This document shows positions 34,826 through 45,084 of a DNA stretch of 64,000 nucleotides, one piece after another. Below the pieces are notes generated by a model, which saw only the letters and a program-made list of their open reading frames with translations, had not been told where the DNA came from and did not search any database. Source of the stretch: Schlegelella_A sp965246805 (GTDB taxonomy: Bacteria; Pseudomonadota; Gammaproteobacteria; Burkholderiales; Burkholderiaceae_C); the NCBI GenBank assembly GCA_965246805.1, contig CBDFFO010000010.1:62001-126000 (forward strand), read 5' to 3'. Every line of letters begins with the position of its first letter. Positions within the stretch are counted from its first letter, which is position 1. The translations under genes and the position numbers were made by a program.

Positions 34826-37009
34826 ATGAGCACCGACCCGATCGAACCCCCGACGCCATTGCCGTCATCGCTGGCCGATCACGACGCCTTGCCGACGGGT
34901 ACGCGTTTCGGTGAATTCGAGATCCTGAGCGTGCTCGGTGTCGGTGGTTTCGGCATCGTCTACCTCGCTCACGACCATTCGCTCGACCGCCAGGTCGCGT
35001 TAAAGGAGTACATGCCGGGCGCGCTGGCGTCACGCGGCGAGGGCGCGATGATCACGGTGCGCTCGAAGTCGCACCAAGAAACCTACGCAATCGGCTTGCG
35101 CTCGTTCGTCAACGAGGCCCGCCTACTCGCGCGTTTCGATCACCCGTCGCTGGTCAAGGTGTATCGCTTCTGGGAAGACAACGCCACCGCTTACATGGTG
35201 ATGCCGTTTCTGCGGGGCGTGACCTTACGGGACACGCGCCGCGCGATGTCGCAAGCGCCCGATGAAGCGTGGATCCGGAGCGTGGTGGGGCCGATCCTCG
35301 GGGCGCTCGACCAAATGCATCGCGAGGGCGTCTTTCACCGCGACATCGCACCCGACAACGTGCTGCTGCTGAAAGACGGACCGCCGGTCCTGCTCGATTT
35401 CGGCGCGGCGCGGCGCGTCATCAGCGATCGCACGCAATCGCTCACGGCCATCCTGAAGCCGAGCTACGCCCCGATCGAGCAATACGCCGAGATGGCGCAG
35501 ATGCGGCAGGGCCCGTGGACCGATCTGTACGCGCTCGGCGCCGTCATCCACTACCTGCTGATGGGCGTGCCGCCGGCGCCGGCCACCGCGCGCGCGATCC
35601 AGGACGACCTGGAGCCGATCGAGGAGCGCCGCGTCGCGGCTGTGTCGCCGCGCTTCATGGAGATCGTCGCCTGGATGCTCGCGCTCAGGCCGAACCAGCG
35701 CCCGCAAAGTGTGGCTGCCTTGCGCGCGGTGTTCGACGGCCACGACCCGGTGCCGCTCAGCCCCTCGCGCACCGTGCCGCAGCCGATCGCGTCGGCGCCC
35801 TCGCCGATCGGCGACGCGACGACCCTCGCCGTCACCCCGCACACGCCCACCGAGGTTCTGACGACGCCCCACGTGGCGCCATCGACGGGATTCCGGTCGC
35901 CGACCGAACTCGACACCATCGCGCAGGCCGCGCCGCCCGCGGCCGAGCCACCGATGCCGAAGACGTACGCGCCGAGCACGCCGATGCCGACCGCGCGGCC
36001 GCTGCAGGCCGATGCGGCGAGCGGGCCGATTCATCCGGTTCGCCCCGCAAACCCGGCGCGCAATACGCGCCCGGCGGGCTTGCCGCCGATGCCGGCAGCC
36101 GGGGCGGCGGTGATCCGTCAATCGCACACCAGCCTGTGGATTTTTTCAGGCGTCGCCGCCGTGTTCTTCGCATTGCTGATCGGCTGGGCGGTGATGAGCG
36201 GACCAGGCTCCGGCACCGGCCTCTCGGCCGCCGACTCCGCTGCCAGCGCCGCCACGGCCGCTGCGTCGGCCAAGGCCGACGTGCTCGCGAAAACCGAATC
36301 ACCGCCGCCGACCACGACGGCCCTTGCACCGCCGACGACCGATGCGGCCGCGGCCCAACCGGCGGGCGACGCATCGACGGCCGACGCGCCGACGCTGCCG
36401 CCGGGGCGTTCGCCGATCATTCCGATTGGCGAGCCGACGACGCCGGATGTGACCGCGACCCCGCCCGCCGGCGTGACTCCGGCGCCGGCGCGCATCACGC
36501 GGCTGGCGGCCCACGCGGCCGAGTACGCATTGCCGCCCGGCGTGGCTGTGAGCACAAGGACCGCGACGCCGCCGCCGACTCAGAGCGCCACCACCCCGCC
36601 GCCGGCCTTCGAGCGTCCGCCGATCATTAGCCGGCCACTGACCCATCCGCTCAGCGAGTCGGCGCTGAATGCGGGTTCGAGCGTGGGCGCTCCCGTCTCC
36701 CGCGCACGCCAGCTGGGTACGGCCGCGCCACCCGGCCCCAGGCCCCCTGCGCCGACCCAAGCGCAGTTGCTCGACCAGGCGCTGACGGGCCGACCCGTGC
36801 CGATCAGCCCCACACATCCGCCGACGACGGTCGCATCGCCCACGCCCGTCGCGGCACGTGGCCCGGCCAGCGCCCGCGAGGCGTGCGGCCGACGCGTCTT
36901 CATCGCGCTCGCGGTCTGCATGGACGAGAGGTGCGAGGAACCCCGCTTTCGAAACTCGCAGGAATGCGTGAAGATTCTCGAAGTCAAACGGACCCGGGAA
37001 AGTCGCTGA
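34826..37009 (+). CDS. Transmembrane serine/threonine protein kinase
   Basis: A 727-residue Hanks-type kinase. The glycine loop is GVGGFGIVY (residues 38-46), the ATP lysine is Lys60 in VALKEY, the catalytic loop is HRDIAPDN (171-178) and the DFG motif starts at Asp191. The loop has Ala where most kinases have Lys (HRDLKPxN), a variant seen in some bacterial kinases. After the kinase domain comes a Pro/Thr-rich linker, a single membrane helix (about 437-457, LWIFSGVAAVFFALLIGWAVM), a long Ala/Pro/Thr-rich extracytoplasmic stretch and a short C-terminal module with three or four cysteines (REACGRRVF...CMDERCEEPRF...QECVKIL). Substrates unknown. Confidence 0.9.
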   Translation: MSTDPIEPPTPLPSSLADHDALPTGTRFGEFEILSVLGVGGFGIVYLAHDHSLDRQVALKEYMPGALASRGEGAMITVRSKSHQETYAIGLRSFVNEARLLARFDHPSLVKVYRFWEDNATAYMVMPFLRGVTLRDTRRAMSQAPDEAWIRSVVGPILGALDQMHREGVFHRDIAPDNVLLLKDGPPVLLDFGAARRVISDRTQSLTAILKPSYAPIEQYAEMAQMRQGPWTDLYALGAVIHYLLMGVPPAPATARAIQDDLEPIEERRVAAVSPRFMEIVAWMLALRPNQRPQSVAALRAVFDGHDPVPLSPSRTVPQPIASAPSPIGDATTLAVTPHTPTEVLTTPHVAPSTGFRSPTELDTIAQAAPPAAEPPMPKTYAPSTPMPTARPLQADAASGPIHPVRPANPARNTRPAGLPPMPAAGAAVIRQSHTSLWIFSGVAAVFFALLIGWAVMSGPGSGTGLSAADSAASAATAAASAKADVLAKTESPPPTTTALAPPTTDAAAAQPAGDASTADAPTLPPGRSPIIPIGEPTTPDVTATPPAGVTPAPARITRLAAHAAEYALPPGVAVSTRTATPPPTQSATTPPPAFERPPIISRPLTHPLSESALNAGSSVGAPVSRARQLGTAAPPGPRPPAPTQAQLLDQALTGRPVPISPTHPPTTVASPTPVAARGPASAREACGRRVFIALAVCMDERCEEPRFRNSQECVKILEVKRTRESR

Positions 37010-37068
37010 GTGGCGTCGAGTTGCGTGACGGCGGCCCCGGCCGCAGCCACGTCTCGCGGAGCTTGCCT

Positions 37069-38850
37069 TTGAAGACAGACCCACGTTTTGTCCATGCCGA
37101 TGTGGCCCCGGCCGACATCCACGCCACGCAGGCCCAGCAGCACGACCCCGACGGCGATTTCCGCGTGCCCGCCGATCGGCCGCACTGGCCCCATTGGCCG
37201 CGCCGCGTGCCGCGGCAACTGACCGCGCCCGAGACCTCGCTGTCGTTCAACCTCGAGGTCTCTGCCGCACGCTATCCGCACAAGGCGGCCTATCGCTTCT
37301 TCGGCAGGGAGCTCAGCTACGGCACGTTGCGCGCGCAGGCCGAGGCGCTCGCGGGCTGGTTGCAGCAGAACGGCGTGCAGAAGGGCGACCGCGTCGCGAT
37401 CTTTTTGCAGAACTGCCCGCAGTACGCGGTGGCGCTCTACGGCGTGCTGCGCGCGAACGCGGTGGTGGTGCCGGTGAACCCGATGAACCGAGCCGAGGAG
37501 TTCACGCACTACATCGTCGATCCGGGCACGAAGGTCGTCATCTGCAGCGCCGACCTGTGCGGCATTGTCGAAGCGGCGAACGACGCACTGCCGGCGGCGC
37601 AGCGCGTGCCGCATGTCATCGTTACGCGCTACGCCGACGCGATGCCCACCGGCCCGCTCCACCCCGTCGAGCAGCCGCCCGCCCCGATGGAGGCGTGGCT
37701 GCGCGCCGATCCACCGCTGCGGCCCGGCGCGACGCGCTGGCTCGATGCGATCGAGGCGCGCCTCGTGCCCGGCCCTCACACCGCCGGCCCCGACGACCTC
37801 GCGCTCTTGCCCTACACGTCCGGCACCACCGGCCTGCCGAAAGGCTGCATGCACTCGCACCGCACGTTGATGCACAACGCCATCATGGGGTTGTGGTCGA
37901 ACGTGAGTGCCGAGACGGTCTCGCTCGGCGTGGTGCCGATGTTCCACATCACCGGCATGATCTATCACGTGCTCGGCTCGGTGTACAGCGGCGCGACGGT
38001 CGTCGTGTTGCCGCGCTGGGATCGCGAACTCGCCGGCCGGTTGATCGCGCATCACCGCATCACGCACTGGGTCTGCATCCCGACGATGGTGATCGACCTG
38101 TTCGGCAGCCCGAACTACCTGCGCTTCGACCTCACGAGCCTGCGTTCGCTGAGCGGCGGTGGCGCCGCGATGCCGCAGGCGGTCGCGCAACGGCTGCTCG
38201 ACGAATTCGGGATCACGTTCGCCGAAGGCTACGGCCTCACCGAGACCGCCGCACCGAGCCACACCAACCCGCCCGAGCGCGCGAAGCTGCAATGCCTGGG
38301 CGTGCCGTTCTTCGGCGTCGATTCACGCGTGGTCGATCCGGCCACGCTAGAGGAAATGCCCGTCGGCGAGAGCGGCGAGATCATCACGCGAGGGCCGATG
38401 GTCTTCAACGGCTACTGGCGCCACCCGGAGGCGACCGCCGATGCGTTCGTGCAGTTCGAAGGCAAGCGTTTCTTTCGCACCGGCGACCTCGGCCGCATGG
38501 ACGAAGACGGCTACTTCTTCATGACCGATCGCCTCAAGCGCATGATCAACGCGAGCGGCTTCAAGGTCTGGCCGGCCGAGGTCGAGCTGATGCTCTACAA
38601 GCACCCGGCGGTGCAGGAGGCCTGCATCATCTCGGCACTGGATCCCTACCGCGGCGAGACCGTCAAGGCCATCGTCGTGCTGCGGGCCGACGCGAAGCAC
38701 ACCACCGGCGAAGAGATCACCGCCTGGGCGCGCGAGAACATGGCGGCATACAAGGTGCCGAAGATCGTGCAATTCGTCGAGACCTTGCCGAAGTCGGGGT
38801 CGGGCAAGGTGATGTGGCGGCTGTTGCAGGAGGACGAGGGCAAGACCTGA
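37069..38850 (+). CDS. Long-chain-type acyl-CoA synthetase (AMP-forming)
   Basis: A 593-residue adenylate-forming enzyme. No ATG lies near the expected N-terminus; a TTG at 37069 with GGAG 9 bases upstream is the best start. The P-loop-like YTSGTTGLPKGCMHSHR, the A5 motif GYGLTETAAPSH, the hinge region TGDLGRMDEDGYFFMTDRLKRMINASGFKVWP and the late Lys in PKSGSGKVMWR are all present. It activates a carboxylic acid to its CoA ester via an acyl-AMP. Substrate chain type unknown; the acyl-CoA dehydrogenase pair is about 9 kb away and not obviously linked. Confidence 0.92.
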   Translation: MKTDPRFVHADVAPADIHATQAQQHDPDGDFRVPADRPHWPHWPRRVPRQLTAPETSLSFNLEVSAARYPHKAAYRFFGRELSYGTLRAQAEALAGWLQQNGVQKGDRVAIFLQNCPQYAVALYGVLRANAVVVPVNPMNRAEEFTHYIVDPGTKVVICSADLCGIVEAANDALPAAQRVPHVIVTRYADAMPTGPLHPVEQPPAPMEAWLRADPPLRPGATRWLDAIEARLVPGPHTAGPDDLALLPYTSGTTGLPKGCMHSHRTLMHNAIMGLWSNVSAETVSLGVVPMFHITGMIYHVLGSVYSGATVVVLPRWDRELAGRLIAHHRITHWVCIPTMVIDLFGSPNYLRFDLTSLRSLSGGGAAMPQAVAQRLLDEFGITFAEGYGLTETAAPSHTNPPERAKLQCLGVPFFGVDSRVVDPATLEEMPVGESGEIITRGPMVFNGYWRHPEATADAFVQFEGKRFFRTGDLGRMDEDGYFFMTDRLKRMINASGFKVWPAEVELMLYKHPAVQEACIISALDPYRGETVKAIVVLRADAKHTTGEEITAWARENMAAYKVPKIVQFVETLPKSGSGKVMWRLLQEDEGKT

Positions 38851-38860
38851 AGCGCGCGCC

Positions 38861-40426
38861 TCACTTGAAGTCGACGGTTCCGAAGCGGTCCTGCCCGAGC
38901 AGCGTGTAGAAGATGCCGACCGTGGCCCGACTCTGCTTGTTCGAGCCGAAGCCGTCGAACGCCGAATCGCGCCGGTTGGCCAGGTACCGCAGTGTCACCG
39001 CCTGCTGCTTCGAGACACGATAGGTGAAGGCCACGTCGGCGCGCACGATGTTGTCGTGGCCGCCGCTGGTTCCGGATGCGACGCTGCTGACGAAATACTC
39101 GCGCAAGGTCATGTCGAGCGCCGCACGGTCGCTGTGGACGAGGCGCAGCGCGAGCGTCGTCGTCGGCGCGACACCGTAGTTGTAGTCGCGGTCGCCGACC
39201 GAGCCACCCATCGCGATGCGCGCCGCGCCACGGGTGGTGCCGACCGCCGAATAACCGAGTCCGGCCATCGCGGTGGCTTGCAGCGTCAGCTCGTCGGTGA
39301 GCGACCATTGCGCGGTGCTACCGACGGAGAGGGCGGTAGTCGACACGCGAAAGGTTTGCGGAGACACGTAGTCGTAGCTGCCGTATAGGCCCCAGACGGC
39401 GCGGTAGGTGGCGCCGATCTCGTATGGCTCTCCGACCAGCAAGCCGCGAGTGAAGACGCTCTCGATGCCGTTCGCCGTCGAGGCGGCGGCTTCGAAGTTG
39501 AAGTAGTCGAAGGGGCGCGTGTAGGTGTAGCCCTTCGCACCGGGCAGCCCGTAGTCGATCGAGAAATCGATCAAGCCTTCGCTTTCCTTGACGTTGTCGT
39601 TCGAGCTGCCGAGTCGCGTATGCGTGTCTCGTGCGTAGCCAATTTGCAGGCGACTGAAATAGGCCGCGTCATGGCTCGAATAGATGCCACCGAACCGGTT
39701 GCCGTACGCGAGTCTATTGAAGCCCGTCGACGGTGAGATCGCCGCGGCGGCCACCTCCCGCCATGCACGCGGCAAGCCGCCGCCTTGCTCGAGCAACAGG
39801 TTCGACATGCGAAAGAGTGCCTCGCCCAGAGAGGTGCCGCCGATGCCGCTCGCGACCTGGTCGTTGCGTGAGGGTCGGGTCCGTTCCCCGGCGATTTCCC
39901 ATGCCGCGCTGCCCGCGAAGGCAAAGCCGGCCGACTCCCAGTAGCCGTGCCCCGTCGACCGCGCGAAGCCGTGGTACATCGACCCCTGGTAAGGGTGGCC
40001 GAGCTGGTTGGTGCGAAACGGATCGTGGTCGGTGCTCCACCCGCTGCGCAGGTTGGTGCGGATGGTGCGAAGGTCGACACGGTAGTCGTTGCGGTCGGAG
40101 CCGAAGCTGCGCTCGAAACGGTTGAGCAGGAAGTCGAAGCCGACGATCTCGATCGCGGGGATCGCGTAGCTGCGGTCAGCGGCTGTCGACGAGGTGGCAT
40201 CGGTGGCCGCGGCGCGAATCGGTATCACCCGATCGGCGCCGTCCGACGATGCCCGGACCTTCGGTATGCCCGCATCGCTGGACGCGGTTTGAGCCCAGGC
40301 GGCCGACGTCGCCAGCACCAGCAGCGCGGAGGCACCCATCGTCGCGCCGAGTCTGGCCATCGATCGGCGCGGCCCGGACCTGTGAAACGGCTCGAAGCGG
40401 AAAGGGCGGTCGTGGCAGGCTGTCAT
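38861..40426 (-). CDS. DUF3943 outer-membrane-like protein
   Basis: A 521-residue protein from the ATG at 40426; the internal ATG at 40360 gives a more standard signal peptide (MARLGATMGASALLVLATSAAWAQ) and may be the true start. A DUF3943 block is clear: FRTNQLGHPYQGSMYHGFAR, then GYWESAGFAFAGSAAWEIAGE and PSRNDQVASGIGGTSLGEALFR. The C-terminal half has alternating beta-strand patterns with aromatic ends, ending FGTVDFK, which suggests an outer-membrane beta-barrel. Function unknown. It converges on the acyl-CoA synthetase gene (10 bp apart). Confidence 0.85.
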   Translation of the reverse strand: MTACHDRPFRFEPFHRSGPRRSMARLGATMGASALLVLATSAAWAQTASSDAGIPKVRASSDGADRVIPIRAAATDATSSTAADRSYAIPAIEIVGFDFLLNRFERSFGSDRNDYRVDLRTIRTNLRSGWSTDHDPFRTNQLGHPYQGSMYHGFARSTGHGYWESAGFAFAGSAAWEIAGERTRPSRNDQVASGIGGTSLGEALFRMSNLLLEQGGGLPRAWREVAAAAISPSTGFNRLAYGNRFGGIYSSHDAAYFSRLQIGYARDTHTRLGSSNDNVKESEGLIDFSIDYGLPGAKGYTYTRPFDYFNFEAAASTANGIESVFTRGLLVGEPYEIGATYRAVWGLYGSYDYVSPQTFRVSTTALSVGSTAQWSLTDELTLQATAMAGLGYSAVGTTRGAARIAMGGSVGDRDYNYGVAPTTTLALRLVHSDRAALDMTLREYFVSSVASGTSGGHDNIVRADVAFTYRVSKQQAVTLRYLANRRDSAFDGFGSNKQSRATVGIFYTLLGQDRFGTVDFK

Positions 40427-40515
40427 CGGGGCGAGGGCATGGAAACGGGGCGCCCGATGGTACGAGACCCGGTTCGTGTGCCGATCGGCCGGGGTCAGCC
40501 GCCGGCCCCCGAGAT

Positions 40516-41264
<749 letters not shown>

Positions 41265-41268
<4 letters not shown>

Positions 41269-42302
41269 GGTGTCGGTCTCGTTGAGCCAGCCATGCCGCG
41301 CAGCGCGGTCGCAGCCGTGCCGTCGCGTTCGCAGTCGGCGATGTATTGGCGAATGATGTCGGCGAAGTCGATGTCGGCTGTGAGGCCGAGACGGTTCGCG
41401 CGCATCGCCGTCGACCCGCGCGGCCAGTTCGCGACGATGCGCGCGATGGTCTCGTCGGGCACGAAGTGCACGCGCTGTCGAACGGCTTTGCCGGCGACCG
41501 CTTCGAGCGCGTCGAGCATCTGGGCGACGGTCGCGTTGAGGGCGGGCAGGTTCATCGCGAGCCGGCCGCCCAGCGCCGGCGTGCCTGCCTCGTAGATCGC
41601 GACGAGTCCGTCGACCGTCCGCGCCGGCGACATCAGCGGGTGCGAGGTCTCCGGCGCCACGGGACAGACGGCGTCGAGCCCCGCCAGCGGCTCGCGGACA
41701 ATGCCCGAGAAAAACGACGACGCCGCGCCGTTCGGGCGGCCCGGCCGCACCGTCACCGTCATCAGGCGCGCCGAGCGGCCGTCGATGAAGCCCTTGCGGG
41801 TGTGATCGGCGATCAGGTGTTCGCACATCAGCTTGTGCGTCCCGTATGAGGTCTGCGGCGCGGGCAAGGTGTCGTCACCGACGAGCTCGGGCATGGGAGA
41901 AGACGCATCGGGCCCGAACACCGCGACCGAGCTCGAGAACACGAGGCGCGGCACCGGCGCGCCGCGCGACACGCCGGCTCGCAGCGCATCGAGCAGGGCT
42001 CTCGTGCTGTCGAGGTTGGAGCGCAAGCCGAGCTCGAAGTCGGCCTCGCATTCGCCCGACACGGCCGAGGCGAGGTGGAACGCGCCATCGAAAGCTTCGC
42101 GCGCTATGCCTTCGCACTGCGCGAGCAATGCGCCGGTGCGGACCTCGACCTTCGGGTGCGCTGCCACATCGGCCATCGGCGGCTGTTGATCGGCCACGAC
42201 GATGCGCTCGATCGCCCGCCCGTCCAAGCTGCCGTTTTCGAGCAGCCGCCTGATGAGGCGCGTGCCGACGAACCCAGCCCCTCCGGTGATCAACAGTCGC
42301 AT
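41265..42302 (-). CDS. NAD-dependent epimerase/dehydratase family protein, D-erythronate dehydrogenase-like
   Basis: A 345-residue extended SDR. It begins MRLLITGGAGFVGTRLIRRLL (GGxGFxG NAD loop), followed by IVVADQQPP and an SSSVAVFGP...TSYGTHKLMCEHL active site with the YxxxK pair. The overall pattern resembles DenD, which oxidises D-erythronate at C2 in four-carbon acid sugar catabolism. A start at 42314 (MIRAMRLL) is also possible. The stop overlaps the next SDR gene. It is divergent from the ABC importer; the 171-bp region between the starts is the likely promoter, with no regulator gene next to it. Confidence 0.82.
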
Positions 42303-42473
42303 CGCGCGGATCATAGGAAGCGGCCGTGGCCGAGTCGTCCTGCGGTTTGCCCTATGGTGGTTGCCGTGGGCTGTGTCGATACTGCGGCCACCTCGCTGCA
42401 AGGGCTGGGTCGACGACCGCACACGCGGCGCGATCGATTCATCGCCACGCGGCCCTCACACGAGTCTTGTCGC

Positions 42474-43547
42474 ATGGCCAGTGTCACCATCGCCGGCGTA
42501 AAGAAGAACTTCGGCGCGACGCCCATCCTGCATGGTGTCGACATCGAGATCGCCGACGGTTCGTTCACCGTGCTGGTGGGGCCGTCCGGGTGCGGCAAGT
42601 CGACGTTGTTGCGGATGATCGCTGGCCTCGAGGAGGTGAGCGAGGGCGAGATTTCGATCGGCGCCCGCCGTGTCAACGAGGTGCCACCGAAAGAGCGCGA
42701 CATCGCGATGGTGTTCCAGAACTACGCGCTCTACCCGCACATGACGGTGCGTCAGAACCTCGCGTTCTCGCTGATGCTCGCGAAGGCCGACAAGGCGACG
42801 AGCGATCAGAAGGTGAAGCGCGCCGCCGAGATCCTGGCGCTCACCGATCTGCTCGAGCGCTATCCGCGCCAACTCTCGGGCGGCCAACGCCAACGCGTCG
42901 CGATGGGCCGCGCGATCGTGCGCGACCCGCAGGTCTTCCTGTTCGACGAGCCGCTGTCGAACCTCGATGCCAAGCTGCGCGTCGCGATGCGCAGCGAGAT
43001 CAAGGAACTGCACCTGCGGCTGAAGACGACCTCCGTCTACGTCACGCACGACCAGATTGAGGCCATGACGATGGGCGACAAGATCGTCGTGATGAAAGAC
43101 GGCCGCATCGAGCAGACCGGCAGCCCGCTCGAGCTGTACGACCATCCGGCCAATGTCTTCGTCGCGGGGTTCATCGGTTCGCCATCGATGAATTTTCTGC
43201 CCGGCACGCTGCGTCGAACGGGCGGCGTGAACCAGGTGGTGCTCGGCGACGGCACCGAACTCGGCGCGCCGTCGAGCGCGGCCGGCGTCGACGGCCAACC
43301 CGTGATCGTCGGCACCCGGCCCGAACACCTTTCGCTCTCCGACGGGCGCGGCATTCCGTCGCAGGTGGTTGTGGTGGAGCCGACGGGCGCCGACACCTTC
43401 GTCGCGTGCCGCCATGCGGGCGCAGACATCTCGGTCGTGTTTCGCGAGCGCCACGGCTTCGCGCCCGGCAGCACCATTCACCTGCAGCCCGACATCGAAC
43501 GCTCGCACCTCTTCGACGCCGCATCGGGGCAGAGGCTCGCCGCGTGA
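42474..43547 (+). CDS. Sugar ABC transporter ATP-binding protein (UgpC/MalK type)
   Basis: A 357-residue ATPase of carbohydrate importers. Walker A GPSGCGKST near residue 36, Q-loop VFQNYALYPHMTV, signature LSGGQRQRVAMGRAIVR, Walker B VFLFDEPLSNLDAKL and the switch His in YVTHDQIEAMTM are intact. The C-terminal TOBE/MalK regulatory domain includes GFIGSPSMNFLPG and VGTRPEHLSL. It energises the two permeases encoded downstream. It opens the rightward operon and is followed after 61 bp by the interrupted binding-protein gene. Confidence 0.95.
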   Translation: MASVTIAGVKKNFGATPILHGVDIEIADGSFTVLVGPSGCGKSTLLRMIAGLEEVSEGEISIGARRVNEVPPKERDIAMVFQNYALYPHMTVRQNLAFSLMLAKADKATSDQKVKRAAEILALTDLLERYPRQLSGGQRQRVAMGRAIVRDPQVFLFDEPLSNLDAKLRVAMRSEIKELHLRLKTTSVYVTHDQIEAMTMGDKIVVMKDGRIEQTGSPLELYDHPANVFVAGFIGSPSMNFLPGTLRRTGGVNQVVLGDGTELGAPSSAAGVDGQPVIVGTRPEHLSLSDGRGIPSQVVVVEPTGADTFVACRHAGADISVVFRERHGFAPGSTIHLQPDIERSHLFDAASGQRLAA

Positions 43548-43608
43548 CTCGTACACGCCAGACCCGCAGATCGATCCGAAGATCGACTTCACCACAGCAG
43601 GAGACATC

Positions 43609-44940
43609 ATGACCACCGAATTCAATCGCCGCCGGTTCCTCGAAGGCTCGGCCGGCGTGGCCGCAGTCAGCACGCTCGCGAGCACCGCGTTGTTCGCGCC
43701 GGCGGTGCACGCGCAAGCCACGCTCACGCTGAAGCCGGAGAAAGACGCCAAGCTGCGCGTGCTGCGCTGGAGCCGCTTCGTGCAGGGCGACATCGACGCC
43801 TACATGGTGAACGTCAAGAAGTTCACCGACAAGACCGGCATCGAGGTGCGCGTCGACAACGAAGGCTGGGAAGACGTGCGGCCGAAGGCGGCGGTCGCGG
43901 CCAACACCGGCGCGGGCCCCGACATCATCCTGTCAACCAACGACGATGCCAACCTCTACCCCGACAAGCTGCTCGACGTCACCGACGTCGCCACCTATCT
44001 CGGCAAGAAGTACGGCGGCTGGTTCTCAGCCGGCGAGCAGTTCAACCGGCCCGACGGCAAGAAGTGGATCGCGCTGCCGCTCGGTGCCGCCGGCTCGTTG
44101 ATGGTCTATCGCGAAAGCATGGTCAAGGCCGCGGGCTTCGATTCGTTTCCGAAGAACACCGACGATTTCCTAAAGCTCTACAAGGCACTGAAGGAGAAGG
44201 GGACGCCGGGCGGCATGGCGCTCGGCAACGCGACCGGCGACGGCCTCTGGTGCAACTGGCTCGTGTGAGCCTTCGGCGGCAAGCTGGTCGATGCGAACAA
44301 CAAGGTCGTGATCGACAGCCCGGAGACGATCAAGGCGCTCGAGTACGGCAAGGAGCTGTACGCCAACTTCATCCCGGGCACGCTGTCGTGGCTCGACCCG
44401 AACAACAACAAGGCCTTCCTTGACGGCCAGATCGCAGTCACCAACAACGGCATCTCGATCTACTACGCGGCGAAGAACTCGGCCGATCCAAAGCTCAAGG
44501 AGATGGCCGCCGACATCAACCATGCGGTGTTCCCGGTCGGTCCGGTGGGCGTACCGACCGAGTCGCATCTGTACTTCAACCAGATGGTGATGAAGTACAC
44601 CAAGTATCCGCAGGCCGCGAAGGAATTCCTGCGTTTTATGATGGAGCAGGAGCAGTTCGACGCGTGGCTCACCGGCGCCGGGGGCTATGTGGCGCCTCCA
44701 TTGGCGGCCTACACGAAAAGCCCGGTCTGGACGGCGGATCCGAAGAACACGCCCTATCGCGACTCGGTCAAGAACCTGCGGCCGGCGGGCTATGCGGGGC
44801 GACTGGGCTACGCGTCGGCGGGTGCCGCCGCCGACTTCATCATCGTCAACATGGTCGCCGAATCGGTCAGCGGATCAAAAACGCCGAAAGAAGCCGTGGA
44901 GCGCGCGCAGAAACGCGCCGAACGCTATTACCGCGTGTGA
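43609..44940 (+). pseudogene. Sugar ABC transporter substrate-binding protein interrupted by in-frame TGA
   Basis: One continuous reading frame encodes a 443-residue binding protein except for a TGA at codon 220 (44266-44268). The N-terminus carries a Tat-type signal (NRRRFLEGSAGVAAVSTLA ... VHA). The part before the stop ends GLWCNWLV and the part after resumes AFGGKLVDANNKVV in the same frame. Related binding proteins have Trp just before such an (A/S)FGGK segment, so TGG to TGA is the simplest explanation. As read, translation would yield a 219-residue truncated, probably non-functional product; the downstream half (ATG at 44308) lacks a signal peptide. It could be a real nonsense mutation or a sequencing error. 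Both halves otherwise look intact. Confidence 0.85.
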
Positions 44941-44952
44941 CGACACTTGACC

Positions 44953-45038
44953 CCCTCTCCCGCTTGCGGGAGAGGGCCGGGGTGAGGGCGTATCGCTCTC
45001 ACCCTCACCCCAGCCCTCTCCCGCGCTGCGGGAGAGGG
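44953..45038. repeat. Palindromic extragenic repeat element (two GGGAGAGGG hairpins)
   Basis: Two hairpins with the same arms (CCCTCTCCCGC / GCGGGAGAGGG; arms at 44953-44963 with 44966-44976 and at 45014-45024 with 45028-45038) flank an inner inverted repeat (GGGGTGAGGG at 44979-44988 with CCCTCACCCC at 45002-45011). The whole 86 bp is close to one large palindrome, like dispersed extragenic palindromic elements of Proteobacteria. It lies in the only sizeable gap inside the transporter operon and may attenuate or stabilise the transcript. Confidence 0.85.
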
Positions 45039-45084
45039 AGCAGATGCATGCCGGCTCTCTTCCCTCTGCGCAGAGGGCGCCCAC

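Noticed and set aside
44266..44268. TGA recoding to Trp or selenocysteine in this organism
   Set aside because: TGA is the stop codon of many genes in this window (e.g. aceA, argG neighbours) and no Sec-type family is involved; a point mutation or base error is simpler.
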